Shown here: positions 22,609 through 31,175 of the stretch, in pieces
Layout of the letters: each line of letters opens with the position of its first letter
How positions within the stretch are numbered: the stretch's first letter is position 1
DNA from: Deltaproteobacteria bacterium
GTDB lineage: Bacteria > Myxococcota_A > UBA9160 > UBA6930
Assembly: GCA_029261815.1 (NCBI GenBank)
Contig: JAJDAQ010000055.1
Span: forward strand, 1 to 37,536
DNA length: 37,536 nucleotides
Direction of reading: 5' to 3'
The notes under the pieces: generated by a model
Databases searched by the model: none
What the model was told of the DNA's origin: nothing
Seen by the model: only the letters and a program-made list of their open reading frames with translations
Position numbers and translations under genes: made by a program

Positions 22609-24138
22609 CTAGAAGCCCTTTCCGGCCTTCAGCCATCCGTACAAAGTGCGAACGCCGAAACCCGTCGCTCCGGCCACGTGCGTGGCGCTGCCGCGTTCGG
22701 TGTCGGCCATCCCGGCGATGTCGAGGTGCGCCCACGGAACGTCGCCCACGAAGTGGGAGAGGAAGGCGGCTGCGGTGATGGTGCCGGCCTCTCGCCCCCC
22801 GGTTTGTCGCACGTCGGCGATCTTGCTGCGCATGTGTTCGCGATGAACGTCCCACAGCGGCAGGGGCCAGTAGCGCTCGCCCACGGTCTCGCCCGCATCG
22901 ACGATCGACTTCGAGAGCTTGTCGTTGTTCGACACCACAGCCGCCGCCCAACTACCGAGTGCGATGATCACGGCGCCCGTCAGGGTTGCGAGGTCGACCA
23001 CGGCGACCGGTGCGTACTCGGTCTGTGCGTAGTGCAGACAGTCGGCCAGGACGAGGCGTCCTTCGGCATCCGTGTTCGTGATCTCGATGGTCTTGCCAGA
23101 TGCGCTCTGCAAGACATCATCGACACGATAGGCCGTGCCGCTCGGCATGTTCTCGACGGCGCCGACGATGCCCACGACATGGTGCGGCACGTTCAACTGC
23201 GCGATCGCCCGCATCGCACCGATGACGGTCGCGCCACCTGACATGTCGTGCTTCATCTTCACCATGCTCGCGGCCGGCTTCAGCGATAGGCCGCCGGAGT
23301 CGAAGCAGACGCCCTTGCCGACGAGGCATACGGTCTTGCGCTTTCGCGTGCCCTTCTTCGTCCGCTTCGGCGGCGCGTTGTGTTCGAGCACGATCAAGCG
23401 CGACGGATTCACCGAGCCCTGGCCAACCGCCAGCATGGCTCCGAAGCCGAGCTTTTCGAGCTCCTTCGGTTCGAGGATGCGGACTGCGAGCCCCACTTCC
23501 TTGGCCATCTTCTGCGCCGCTTTGGCCAGCTCGACCGGCGGCAGGTGGTTCGGCGGCTCATTGGAAAGGTCCCGGGCGAGGTTCTGGGCCTCGGCCAGAA
23601 CGACGCCCGTCTTGGCACCGGACCGGGCGCCGCGCACGTCGCCCGACTTGTCGGCCAGCAGGACCGCGCGGACCGCATCGCTCGGCTTGTCTTCGGTGAC
23701 CTTCTGGTAGCGGTCGAAGCGGTAGAGACCGAGAACCACCCCTTCGGCCAGCGCCTGGGCGCCATCAGAGCCGCGTGCCTTGCGCGCAGCCGGGACGACG
23801 ATCCCGACCTTGGCGCACTTGGCCTTGCGCGCCGCACGCGCTGCCGTTCCTGCGGCAGCGTGGAGCGTGTCGGTGTCGAGCTTCTTTTCGTCACCAAGCC
23901 CGATCAGCAGTACCCGCGTCGCTTTGACGCCGTCGCCGACATGAAGCAGGAGCGTTTGGCCGGCAGTCCCTGAGAAGTCGCCGCTGCTCGTGACCTCATG
24001 GATGCGCCCACCGGTGGCTTCGTCCAGCGCCGCGATGCGGCCGGGCAACTTGCCCGAGTCCGGAAGCGACGTGAGCGGCACGGCAAGCAGGTCGACGGCG
24101 GCCTCGGCGGGGTGACGGGTATCAACGGTGACGGACAT
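22609..24138 (-). CDS. pepA: Leucyl aminopeptidase (M17 family)
   Basis: A 509-residue cytoplasmic hexameric aminopeptidase with two metal ions. The C-terminal catalytic domain has GKGVCFDSGGLSLKP (metal-binding Lys and Asp), MKHDMSGGA, and the family signature NTDAEGRLVLADCL, with the bicarbonate-site Arg in it. The N-terminal third is the usual alpha/beta domain. The length is normal. ATG at 24138 has AAGGAG about 5 bases upstream. PepA in E. coli also binds DNA; that cannot be judged here. The gene stands alone, divergent from the tol operon. Confidence 0.96.
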   Translation of the reverse strand: MSVTVDTRHPAEAAVDLLAVPLTSLPDSGKLPGRIAALDEATGGRIHEVTSSGDFSGTAGQTLLLHVGDGVKATRVLLIGLGDEKKLDTDTLHAAAGTAARAARKAKCAKVGIVVPAARKARGSDGAQALAEGVVLGLYRFDRYQKVTEDKPSDAVRAVLLADKSGDVRGARSGAKTGVVLAEAQNLARDLSNEPPNHLPPVELAKAAQKMAKEVGLAVRILEPKELEKLGFGAMLAVGQGSVNPSRLIVLEHNAPPKRTKKGTRKRKTVCLVGKGVCFDSGGLSLKPAASMVKMKHDMSGGATVIGAMRAIAQLNVPHHVVGIVGAVENMPSGTAYRVDDVLQSASGKTIEITNTDAEGRLVLADCLHYAQTEYAPVAVVDLATLTGAVIIALGSWAAAVVSNNDKLSKSIVDAGETVGERYWPLPLWDVHREHMRSKIADVRQTGGREAGTITAAAFLSHFVGDVPWAHLDIAGMADTERGSATHVAGATGFGVRTLYGWLKAGKGF

Positions 24139-24262
24139 TGGGGCTCCTTGCGGATCGTTTCGTGGGATCGGTCACAGCGGATCGAATCGAATCCGCTTGG
24201 ATGTAGTGGCGCTCTCTCAGGGGAACGCCGTGTTTGTCGGTTGGCCGCGGGCCTTCCTCAAG

Positions 24263-24291
24263 TTGCTGGGGGTTGGGGCCTCTCCTAGAAT
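24263..24291 (+). promoter_or_regulatory. Predicted promoter of the tol operon
   Basis: TTGCTG (24263-24268) and TAGAAT (24286-24291) are separated by 17 bases, a good sigma-70-like pair in this GC-rich DNA. It lies in the 273-base gap between pepA and tolQ, about 120 bases before the tolQ start. I see no gene or other clear element in the rest of that gap. Confidence 0.5.
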
Positions 24292-24411
24292 CGCCCGGAC
24301 CCTGAAACTCGCCGAAGCGGGCCATTTCGAACGTGTATCGCGTTCAACAGAATGGTCCCGCGCCAGAAAGGTGCACCAGGTCATGCCGGGACGGTCATGG
24401 GGGGACGTCCG

Positions 24412-25110
24412 GTGAGCTTCGATCTACTCCAGCTCGTCTGGGAAGCGTCGCTGCTCGTCAAGTTCGTCATCCTGCTCCTACTCGCAGCTTCCGTCATTTC
24501 GTGGGCCGCGATCCTGTTCAAGTGGAGAGAACTGTCAGGCGCCGAGCAAGATAGCGAGGCGTTCCTGGAGGTCTATCACGAAGGCTCGTGGCGCCAGACG
24601 CTCGACGCTGCGCGCGACCACGCACGTGCGCCGCTGGCGACCGTGTTTCTCGCCGCTCACGCCGAGCTGCTCCGCATTGCCAAGTATCGCGGCAAGGGCG
24701 GCAACGGGGATCTCGACGAGCGCGAACGCCGCAACGTCGCGCGCCAGATTACCTGGGCGGCGAGCAACGAGGGACTGCGGTTGGAGAGCCGGCTCTCGTT
24801 CCTGGCGACTACGGGCAGCTCGGCGCCCTTCATCGGCTTGTTCGGCACCGTGGTCGGCATCATTGACGCGTTCGCCGAGATCGGGGCCGCGGGCAGCGCG
24901 AGCCTGGCCGTCGTCGCGCCGGGCATCGCCGAAGCGTTGATTGCGACTGCGGTCGGTCTGCTCGCCGCGATCCCGGCCTCAATTTTCTACAACATTTTCG
25001 TGGCCCGACTCCGCGACGTCCAGGAGGCGTTGTCGCTCTTCGGCGACGAGTTGGCCGAAGACGCGGTGTTCGCGCTGAATGACCGCACGCCCGGGCCCGG
25101 GGAGGGCTGA
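24412..25110 (+). CDS. tolQ: TolQ proton-channel subunit
   Basis: A 232-residue inner-membrane protein of the TolQ/ExbB/MotA family. The first membrane helix is at about 12-34 (LVKFVILLLLAASVISWAAI). The second and third helices, in the C-terminal half, carry FIGLFGTVVGIIDAF and the conserved GIAEALIATAVGLLAAIPA. With TolR it forms the proton channel that energises TolA. I chose GTG at 24412, preceded by a G-rich ribosome site, because it gives the normal family length (E. coli TolQ has 230 residues). ATG at 24397 or 24352 are longer alternatives. tolR begins 2 bases after the stop. Confidence 0.92.
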   Translation: MSFDLLQLVWEASLLVKFVILLLLAASVISWAAILFKWRELSGAEQDSEAFLEVYHEGSWRQTLDAARDHARAPLATVFLAAHAELLRIAKYRGKGGNGDLDERERRNVARQITWAASNEGLRLESRLSFLATTGSSAPFIGLFGTVVGIIDAFAEIGAAGSASLAVVAPGIAEALIATAVGLLAAIPASIFYNIFVARLRDVQEALSLFGDELAEDAVFALNDRTPGPGEG

Positions 25111-25111
25111 G

Positions 25112-25519
25112 GTGGCCGGCGCGCCGATGGGCCGCGAACACCGGCCGATGGCCGAGATCAATGTCACGCCCTTCGTCGACGTGATGTTGGTGTTGTTGAT
25201 CATCTTCATGGTGACCGCGCCCTTGATGCAGCAGGGCATCGAAGTGGAACTGCCAGAGACCACCACCCAGGCGATCAAGCTCCAGAACGAGCCGCTCATC
25301 GTGACGGTGAAGAAGGACGGCTCGCCGTTCCTGGCCGACCAGCCCGTTTCGATGGAAGACCTCACCCCCAAGCTTGTGGCCATTCTCGATGCACGCGGGG
25401 ACGAGAACGTCTTTCTCCGAGCCGACGCCAACGCGCCGTATGGCGCGGTCGTGAAGGTGATGGCCGCGATCCAGAACGCGGGTGCGCCCGGCATCGGCAT
25501 CATCACGGATCCTGAGTAG
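25112..25519 (+). CDS. tolR: TolR/ExbD family protein
   Basis: A 135-residue inner-membrane protein with a short cytoplasmic start (MAEINVTPFVDVMLVLLIIF), a single membrane helix with the proton-path aspartate in TPFVDVMLVL, and a periplasmic TolR domain. The domain ends PYGAVVKVMAAIQNAG, matching the dimerising family core. GTG at 25112 has GGGGAGG 7 bases upstream, inside the end of tolQ. The in-frame start at 25079 lies within tolQ and is less likely. Confidence 0.93.
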   Translation: MAGAPMGREHRPMAEINVTPFVDVMLVLLIIFMVTAPLMQQGIEVELPETTTQAIKLQNEPLIVTVKKDGSPFLADQPVSMEDLTPKLVAILDARGDENVFLRADANAPYGAVVKVMAAIQNAGAPGIGIITDPE

Positions 25520-25553
25520 GCGGAACCAGAGCCGGTCCGGTGGTTTCCGGCCC

Positions 25554-26384
25554 GTGAACGAATGGGCCGGGTCTTCGGGCTCGAGCGACGGAGGCGAAAC
25601 GACGGTGGCCGCGAGGCGACGCGCAGGCGACGGAGGCAGCAACGCTCCGAGCGGCTTCGGCCGCATGCTGTCGGTATCGGCGGTGGCCCATATCGTCGCC
25701 GGTGGTGCGCTTGCGCTTTCGCCTGCTGCCTTCGATCGCACGCCAATCGGAGCCGAAACCGTGATCCAGGTGAAGATGGTGACAGCTGCGCCGTCCAAGC
25801 CGAAGGGGGCGGCGCCCGCGCCGCGTCCGGCACCTCCGCCGCCACCGCCGCCGCCGAAGGAAGAGCAAATCGTGATTCCCGAGCAGGTGTCCAGCATCGA
25901 ACGGAAGCCGCTGCCGAAGCCGAAACCCGAGCCGAAGCCGCCGCAGGAGAAGCGCGAACCGCGTTCGGAGCCCGAACCCGAGTTCGATCTTGGCGGCGCG
26001 CTGGACGCGCTTCGGGACGAGATGGGAGAGCCTGACGAGGCGCCGAGCGGCGAACCCGACACGGGCAACACGGAAGCGGTGGCCGGAGCCTCGGTCGGCC
26101 GCACGGTGTCTCCCGAGGTCGCGCGCTGGGTCTCGCAGGTGAAGCGACGCGTGCGCGGCGCATGGGTGCTTGCACCCGGCTTCCTGACGCAATCGCTTCG
26201 TACGGACGTCGAGGTGTTCCTCGGCGCGAACGGCGAGGTCAAGGGTGTCGACATCCTGAAGCGTTCGGGAAACCCGTGGTACGACCAGAGCGTCGAGCGC
26301 GCGCTGCATCGTGCGAGTCCGTTGCCGCCCCCGCCGGAAGCCGGTTCGTGGCCATTTTCGTTTTCACCGGAGGACGCGCGTTGA
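25554..26384 (+). CDS. tolA: TolA/TonB-like envelope-spanning protein
   Basis: A 276-residue protein. One membrane anchor near residue 38-58 contains an Ser-x3-His pair (SAVAHIVAG), the motif by which TolA and TonB contact TolQ-TolR. A proline/lysine/glutamate-rich periplasmic spacer follows (PPPPPPPKEEQ, then repeated KP and EP). The C-terminal 90 residues look like a TonB/TolA C-terminal domain with an LGANGEVKGVDILKRSGN core and YDQSVERALHRASPLPPPP. Position between tolR and tolB makes TolA the best name. GTG at 25554 was chosen; GTG at 25605 is also possible. The stop overlaps the TTG of tolB. Confidence 0.85.
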   Translation: MNEWAGSSGSSDGGETTVAARRRAGDGGSNAPSGFGRMLSVSAVAHIVAGGALALSPAAFDRTPIGAETVIQVKMVTAAPSKPKGAAPAPRPAPPPPPPPPKEEQIVIPEQVSSIERKPLPKPKPEPKPPQEKREPRSEPEPEFDLGGALDALRDEMGEPDEAPSGEPDTGNTEAVAGASVGRTVSPEVARWVSQVKRRVRGAWVLAPGFLTQSLRTDVEVFLGANGEVKGVDILKRSGNPWYDQSVERALHRASPLPPPPEAGSWPFSFSPEDAR

Positions 26385-27709
26385 AACTTCGTCGAAGCTG
26401 GCTGGTCGGTTTCCTGGTTGCCGTTGCATTGTTAGGTGAGACCCCAGCTGCTGCCCAGGGTCGGCCGACGATCGACATCCAGGGCGCCAAGGGCGAGGGG
26501 TACCAGGCCGCGGTGCAGCGTTTCGCCTCTGATCCGGGAACCGAACGGGCGGCCGCAGAACTCCATGTCGCGCTCCGCGCTGGTCTCGAGTTCTCGAGCC
26601 TGTTCGGGATCGTGGATGAGAAGGCGTTCCTCGAGCCGGTGCGGTCGCCTGGACTAGACCGCGTGCGGACCCCGCGCTGCGCGAATTGGAGCCAGATCGG
26701 GGCCGATGTCCTGGTCCAGGGGCAGATATTCTCGACCGCCGAGGGGATCCGCGTCGAATTCCGCCTCTGGGATGCGGCCGCTTGCCGCGCGCTCATTCGA
26801 GGCAAGCGCTTCACCGGCCGGACGCAACATGCGGACAGGCTCGGGCGGGTCATTGCAGACGAGATCGTCGCCGCGGTGACGGGAAGGCCCGGGGTCTCGG
26901 ATACCGAGATCGCCTTCGTCTCAGACCGCTCCGGGGACAAGGAAATCTGGGTGATGGACGCCAACGGCGAGAACCAGCGCGCGGCCACCTCGAACAAGTC
27001 GATCAGCAACTTTCCGGACTGGTCGCCGAATGGCGACGCCGTTGTCTACACCAGCTACCGCTACCGCAATCGCCCGTGGCTGTTCATTGTTTCGCGCGGG
27101 GACCGTTCGCCGGGTCGGATCTTGCGCGGGCTGAGCAAGGATCACCGGATGTATCGCGGCGTCTGGGACAACGAGGGCGCGAAGTTGGCCGTCGTCATGA
27201 GTATCGATGGCGCTTCCGAGATCCACCTCGTGAATCCGGATGGCAGCGGGCTTCGGAATCTGACGCGCCACCGGGCGATCGATGTTTCGCCCGCCTGGTC
27301 GCCAGATGGGAAGCGGATGGCGTTCGTTTCGGATCGTGCAGGGGCGCCCCAGGTGTACGTGATGAACGCCGACGGCTCGGGCGTGCGCCGCTTGACGTTC
27401 GACGGGACCTACAACACGGCACCCGCGTGGTCGCCTGACGGTCGCTGGATCGCCTACGAGACTCGCGTGAAGAGCCAGTTCGATCTGTGGCTGGTCGACC
27501 CCGATACGGGTTCGGCGGGCCCGCTCGTGACGCACCGTCGCAGTGATGAGCACCCGACCTGGTCTCCGGACGGCAGCAAGCTGGCGTTTACCTCGACCCG
27601 TCGGGGGCGCGCCGATATCTATGTGATCGATGTCGATGGGAGTCACCTGCGGCGCCTGACGACCCAGGGCGAGAACCGGGGGCCTGACTGGGGCCCGTAC
27701 CGTCGTTAG
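26381..27709 (+). CDS. tolB: TolB periplasmic beta-propeller protein
   Basis: A 442-residue exported protein. A signal peptide (about 1-25, ending TPAAAQG) is followed by the alpha/beta N-terminal domain (to about 170) and a six-bladed propeller. The propeller is built of WSPDG-type repeats: PDWSPNGDAVVYTSYR, PAWSPDGKRMAFVSDRAG, PAWSPDGRWIAYETR and PTWSPDGSKLAFTSTRRG. TolB binds Pal and TolA in the Tol complex. TTG at 26381 overlaps the tolA stop (TTGA) and has CCGGAGGA just upstream. Upstream in-frame ATG codons would lie within tolA and lose the signal peptide. Confidence 0.95.
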   Translation: MKLRRSWLVGFLVAVALLGETPAAAQGRPTIDIQGAKGEGYQAAVQRFASDPGTERAAAELHVALRAGLEFSSLFGIVDEKAFLEPVRSPGLDRVRTPRCANWSQIGADVLVQGQIFSTAEGIRVEFRLWDAAACRALIRGKRFTGRTQHADRLGRVIADEIVAAVTGRPGVSDTEIAFVSDRSGDKEIWVMDANGENQRAATSNKSISNFPDWSPNGDAVVYTSYRYRNRPWLFIVSRGDRSPGRILRGLSKDHRMYRGVWDNEGAKLAVVMSIDGASEIHLVNPDGSGLRNLTRHRAIDVSPAWSPDGKRMAFVSDRAGAPQVYVMNADGSGVRRLTFDGTYNTAPAWSPDGRWIAYETRVKSQFDLWLVDPDTGSAGPLVTHRRSDEHPTWSPDGSKLAFTSTRRGRADIYVIDVDGSHLRRLTTQGENRGPDWGPYRR

Positions 27710-27743
27710 TTTGGTGGACCCGATGAGGAGGGGAGTGAGCGTC

Positions 27744-28496
27744 ATGAGGAAATGGAGCAATGGAGCGGCGCTCGGCGCCTGGATCGCATTGGTGCTGGGG
27801 ACGGGGACCGGCTGCATCTCGACGGCCGAGTTCCGAAAGCTCGAATACGAAGTCAACAAGATCCGGGTTGGGCAGGACACGGCGCCCACCGATGGGGTGG
27901 CCGACCTCCGGACCGAGGTCGAGAGCCTCCGAGGAGACGTGACGCGCCTGGAAGGCCGTCTCGAGGTCGCCGAGCACCAGGCCCGCAAGGCGCTGGAAGA
28001 AGCGGAAGCGGCCCGGCTCGAGGCTGCACAGCCGCGCGGGGGCGAGCCTGAGCCGGTTCCGGGGGATGAGCCCCTGCCGCCGGAAGAGCCGCCCGCGGGT
28101 GCCACATCGCTCGAACTGGGCGCGTATCGCGAGGCCTATGACGCCTGGCGCACCGACGACAATGAGGATTGCATTGGCCGCTTCTCCGGGTTTCTGCAAT
28201 CTTACCCGGCTTCGCAGTACGCCGATGATGCCTCGTATTGGCTGGCGGACTGCCACTACAAGAGCGGAGACTACAAGAACGCCATTCTGCGCTTCGATGA
28301 CGTCGCGAACCGATTCCCCGAGAGCGATAAAGCGCCCGAGGCGCTCTACCGACAGGGAGAGGCCCTGCTCCAGCTCGGCCCCGGGTTTGCCAAGGCGGCA
28401 CGCGGCGCATTCCAGCGAATCCTGGACGAATACCCCGGCTCCCGCCGGGCGAAAGCAGCAGCGGACCAACTCGAGCTCCTGGGCTCGGGACGGTGA
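27744..28496 (+). CDS. cpoB: CpoB/YbgF-like Tol-associated protein
   Basis: A 250-residue exported protein. An N-terminal hydrophobic segment ends in GTGTGC at residues 19-24, a possible lipobox but with Gly instead of Leu at -3. A coiled-coil region at about 30-100 (KLEYEVNKIRV, LRTEVESLRGDVTRLEGRL) is followed by a proline-rich linker and TPR repeats (about 125-245: AYDAWRTDDNEDCIGRF, ASYWLADCHYKSGDYKNAIL). This is the layout of CpoB/YbgF, which coordinates Tol function with peptidoglycan synthesis. I chose ATG at 27744, with AGGAGGGG about 10 bases upstream. Pal, usually encoded between tolB and cpoB, is missing. Confidence 0.85.
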   Translation: MRKWSNGAALGAWIALVLGTGTGCISTAEFRKLEYEVNKIRVGQDTAPTDGVADLRTEVESLRGDVTRLEGRLEVAEHQARKALEEAEAARLEAAQPRGGEPEPVPGDEPLPPEEPPAGATSLELGAYREAYDAWRTDDNEDCIGRFSGFLQSYPASQYADDASYWLADCHYKSGDYKNAILRFDDVANRFPESDKAPEALYRQGEALLQLGPGFAKAARGAFQRILDEYPGSRRAKAAADQLELLGSGR

Positions 28497-28518
28497 CCTA
28501 GCAGCAAAGGGTGAGAGG

Positions 28519-28881
28519 TTGAGAAAGCGCGAACTCGAGAAGTTCAAGAAGATCCTGACGGAGCAGCGAGAAGAGCTCGTCAAGCATGCGAAGAGTGCGG
28601 TCGGTGGAGAGATCCATCTGGACCCCGACGACTTTCCGGATGAGATCGATGCCGCCTCGTCAGAGATGAGCCTGGCGTTCCAAGGCCGCTTGCGGGAACG
28701 CGAGCGCGGTCTGCTCGCCAAGGTCGAAGGTGCCCTCGAGAAGCTCGAGGATGGCATCTACGGCGAGTGCGAGAACTGCGGCGAAGACATCGGTGTCAAG
28801 CGGCTCGAAGCGCGACCGGTCGCGGAACTCTGCATCGAATGCAAGAGCGAGCAGGAGCAGCTCGAACGCAACCTCGGGTGA
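28519..28881 (+). CDS. dksA: DksA-type RNA polymerase-binding transcription factor
   Basis: A 120-residue protein with a helical hairpin (about 3-85) and a C4 zinc finger: CENCGEDIG, then LEARP and LCIECKSE. The coiled-coil tip holds DEIDAA, an exact DxxDxA motif, which in DksA acts in the polymerase secondary channel with ppGpp. That separates it from TraR-like paralogues. The TTG start at 28519 follows AAAGGGTGAGAGG. It lies in the tol-tsaD-rsmA run, 22 bases after cpoB and 7 before tsaD. Confidence 0.9.
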   Translation: MRKRELEKFKKILTEQREELVKHAKSAVGGEIHLDPDDFPDEIDAASSEMSLAFQGRLRERERGLLAKVEGALEKLEDGIYGECENCGEDIGVKRLEARPVAELCIECKSEQEQLERNLG

Positions 28882-28888
28882 GCTCGGC

Positions 28889-29956
28889 GTGAGCAGCGAG
28901 CGGTCCGAAGGCGAGGCGGCGACGCCGCGCTGGGTGCTCGGAATCGAGAGTTCTTGTGACGAGATGGCGGCCGCCGTCGTCGAGCACGGGATCGAGGTGC
29001 GCTCCAGCAGCGTGCACGGCCAGCTCGACGTTCACCGACCGTACGGCGGCGTCGTTCCCGAGCTGGCTTCCCGCGACCACTTGCGTACGGTCTCACAGGT
29101 CGCAGAAGCCGCGCTCTCGGAGGCAGGCCTGTCGGTCACGGAGCTCGATGGGATCGCCGTGACGGCGGGGCCGGGGCTACTCGGCTCGCTCCTGGTGGGC
29201 CTCTCGTTCGGGAAGGCGTTGGCCTGGCGGTACGGCGTTCCGCTCGTCGGGGTCCACCACCTCGCGGGCCATCTCGCCGCGGCCGAAATCGCCGAGCCCG
29301 AGCTCGCGCGCCCGTACCTGGGTCTCGTGGTGTCCGGTGGACATACCGCGCTCTACCGCATCACCGACGATACGGCGCCCGCATTGCTCGGACAGACACG
29401 AGACGACGCCGTGGGGGAGGCATTCGACAAGGTCGCCAAGTTGTTAGGCCTCCCGTACCCGGGCGGTCCGTCGGTTTCCGCCGCTGCCGAACACGGCGAT
29501 GCCAAGGCCTTTCCGTTTCCGCGGCCGATGCAGGATCGCGCCGATTTCGACTTCTCCTACAGCGGCTTGAAGACTGCCGTCGCGCTTGCGGTGGAAGCGC
29601 AGGGCGAGGGCCTGGCGGCCGCAGTTCCCGACCTTGCTGCCTCCTTTCAGGCGGCGGCCACGGACGTGCTGGTCTCGAAGAGCCTGCGCGCGGCGAATGC
29701 GGAAGGCCTCGGCCAGGTTGCCGTGGTCGGTGGCGTCGCGGCGAATACACGCTTGCGCGAGGAGATGGCCGGTCACGGTGCCGCTGCCGGTGTCCGCGCC
29801 TTCTTCCCGCCGATGGCCTTGTGTACGGACAACGCCGCCATGATTGCGGCCGCGGGGGCAAGGCTGCTGGCGCAAGGCGAGCGTCATGGACTCGGGCTGG
29901 GGGCCTTCTCCCGGGTGCCGCTGGATCAGGCGCCCTGGGCGCAGGCACAGGGGTGA
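28889..29956 (+). CDS. tsaD: tRNA N6-adenosine threonylcarbamoyltransferase
   Basis: A 355-residue cytoplasmic enzyme that transfers the threonylcarbamoyl group to A37 of ANN-decoding tRNAs (t6A). The ASKHA fold is marked by VLGIESSCDE near residue 16, the metal motif HLAGH (124-128), VVSGGHTALY, GEAFDKVAKLLGLPYPGGP and the CTDNAAMIAAAG block near the C-terminus. GTG at 28889 avoids a long overlap with dksA. The stop overlaps the rsmA GTG (GTGA). TsaB, TsaC and TsaE genes are not in the window. Confidence 0.96.
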   Translation: MSSERSEGEAATPRWVLGIESSCDEMAAAVVEHGIEVRSSSVHGQLDVHRPYGGVVPELASRDHLRTVSQVAEAALSEAGLSVTELDGIAVTAGPGLLGSLLVGLSFGKALAWRYGVPLVGVHHLAGHLAAAEIAEPELARPYLGLVVSGGHTALYRITDDTAPALLGQTRDDAVGEAFDKVAKLLGLPYPGGPSVSAAAEHGDAKAFPFPRPMQDRADFDFSYSGLKTAVALAVEAQGEGLAAAVPDLAASFQAAATDVLVSKSLRAANAEGLGQVAVVGGVAANTRLREEMAGHGAAAGVRAFFPPMALCTDNAAMIAAAGARLLAQGERHGLGLGAFSRVPLDQAPWAQAQG

Positions 29957-30825
29957 CGCCGGCCGAGGCGCAGGCCTTTCTGGGCCGACAAGGGCTCGCG
30001 CCATCCCGGGAGCGCGGCCAGAACTTCCTCCACGACGATCGTCTGGCGCAGAAGCTGGTCGCCACCGCGGGCGTCACGCCCGACGATGCCGTGCTCGAGA
30101 TCGGAACCGGTCTCGGCATCCTCACGCGGGCGTTGGCCCCGGCGGCGCGACGCGTCCGCACGGTCGAGATCGATGGGGGACTGGTCCGCGGAATCGAGCA
30201 GGAATCGCTGCTACCCGCAGACGTGGAACTCATCCACGGCGATGCCCTGGATCTCGACTTCGCCGTACAAGTCGCGGAACTCGGTCCGCCGGTGAAGATC
30301 GTGGCCAATCTTCCGTACTCCGTGGCAACGCCGCTGCTTCGGCGCTTTCTGGACCACGCAGACATCCTGGCGGGCTGGGGCGTGATGGTGCAACGCGAAG
30401 TCGCCCAACGCCTGCGCGCCAGCCCGGGGAGCAAGGCGTACGGTTCCCTGTCGGTGATCCACCAGTGGCTGACCCAGGTCGGCCCCGCACTCGATCTCCA
30501 CGGCCAGTGTTTCTACCCTGTGCCCAAGGTCGTTTCGACCTTCATCACCCTGTCCCCCCGCGAGGATCCGCTCGTGGCTCCGGGAAACCAGGGAGAGCTG
30601 GCCCGCATGGAACGCATCGTCCGCGCTGGATTCGCTCATCGCCGCAAGACGGTGGTGAACTCCTTGAAGCAGGCGGCCGGCATTGCGCCGGCAACGGTCG
30701 AGGCCGTTCTGGCGGCCAATGGTCTCGACGGGCGGGTCCGGGCCGAGGCGCTGTCCCCCGAAGCATGGCAAAAGGTCAGCGTCGCGTTGTCCGATGAGGA
30801 GATTGGGGAAGAGGGGGTGTCATGA
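29953..30825 (+). CDS. rsmA: 16S rRNA dimethyladenosine transferase
   Basis: A 290-residue SAM-dependent methyltransferase that dimethylates two adjacent adenines near the 3' end of 16S rRNA. It shows RGQNFLHDD, the SAM motif LEIGTGLGILTRAL, the acidic VEID, the catalytic NLPYSVATPLL, and the family C-terminus with FAHRRKTVVNSLKQ. GTG at 29953 overlaps the tsaD stop. The stop overlaps the ATG of the PilZ gene, so translation through this part of the operon is tightly linked. Confidence 0.96.
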   Translation: MTPAEAQAFLGRQGLAPSRERGQNFLHDDRLAQKLVATAGVTPDDAVLEIGTGLGILTRALAPAARRVRTVEIDGGLVRGIEQESLLPADVELIHGDALDLDFAVQVAELGPPVKIVANLPYSVATPLLRRFLDHADILAGWGVMVQREVAQRLRASPGSKAYGSLSVIHQWLTQVGPALDLHGQCFYPVPKVVSTFITLSPREDPLVAPGNQGELARMERIVRAGFAHRRKTVVNSLKQAAGIAPATVEAVLAANGLDGRVRAEALSPEAWQKVSVALSDEEIGEEGVS

Positions 30826-31169
30826 GCCAGGACCCGCGACGCGACTTTTCGGTTCCGATTCCGGTCGAGATCCAGCCCGCCGAAGGCGAGGTTCGACACG
30901 AGTACGCCGTGAATCTGTCACCGCGGGGACTCTGTCTCCACGCCAAGGCACCGATGACCGTTGGCGAGAGCGTGCGCGTCGTCTTCGAACTCCCGCCCGA
31001 GGGACTCCGTGTCGAAGCCAGTGGCAAGGTCGTCTGGAGCAGCCACGAGGGCGAGGTGGGCGCGCAGAACCGTTTCTACGAGGCCGGCGTGCACCTGGAG
31101 GGCTTGAGCGACGAAGTCCAGGAACGTCTGCGGCACTACGCCGTCCAGCCCATCCTGCGGCGGCGCTGA
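30822..31169 (+). CDS. PilZ domain protein
   Basis: A 115-residue single-domain protein with a PilZ fold, the family that often binds c-di-GMP. The N-terminal Arg pair (RRDFSVPIPVEI) is followed by NLSPRGLCL, which matches the D/NxSxxG signature. Strands ending in WSSHEGEVG and a final GVHLEGL strand fit the barrel. The RxxxR part is atypical, so c-di-GMP binding is plausible but unproven. ATG at 30822 overlaps the rsmA stop. A partner is not obvious; it is co-transcribed with housekeeping genes rather than motility genes. Confidence 0.82.
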   Translation: MSQDPRRDFSVPIPVEIQPAEGEVRHEYAVNLSPRGLCLHAKAPMTVGESVRVVFELPPEGLRVEASGKVVWSSHEGEVGAQNRFYEAGVHLEGLSDEVQERLRHYAVQPILRRR

Positions 31170-31175
31170 GGCGCG

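Noticed and set aside
25799..25990. Proline- and lysine-codon repeats in tolA as a DNA repeat or CRISPR-like array
   Set aside because: They are in-frame codon repeats encoding the periplasmic spacer of TolA, with no constant repeat unit or spacers.
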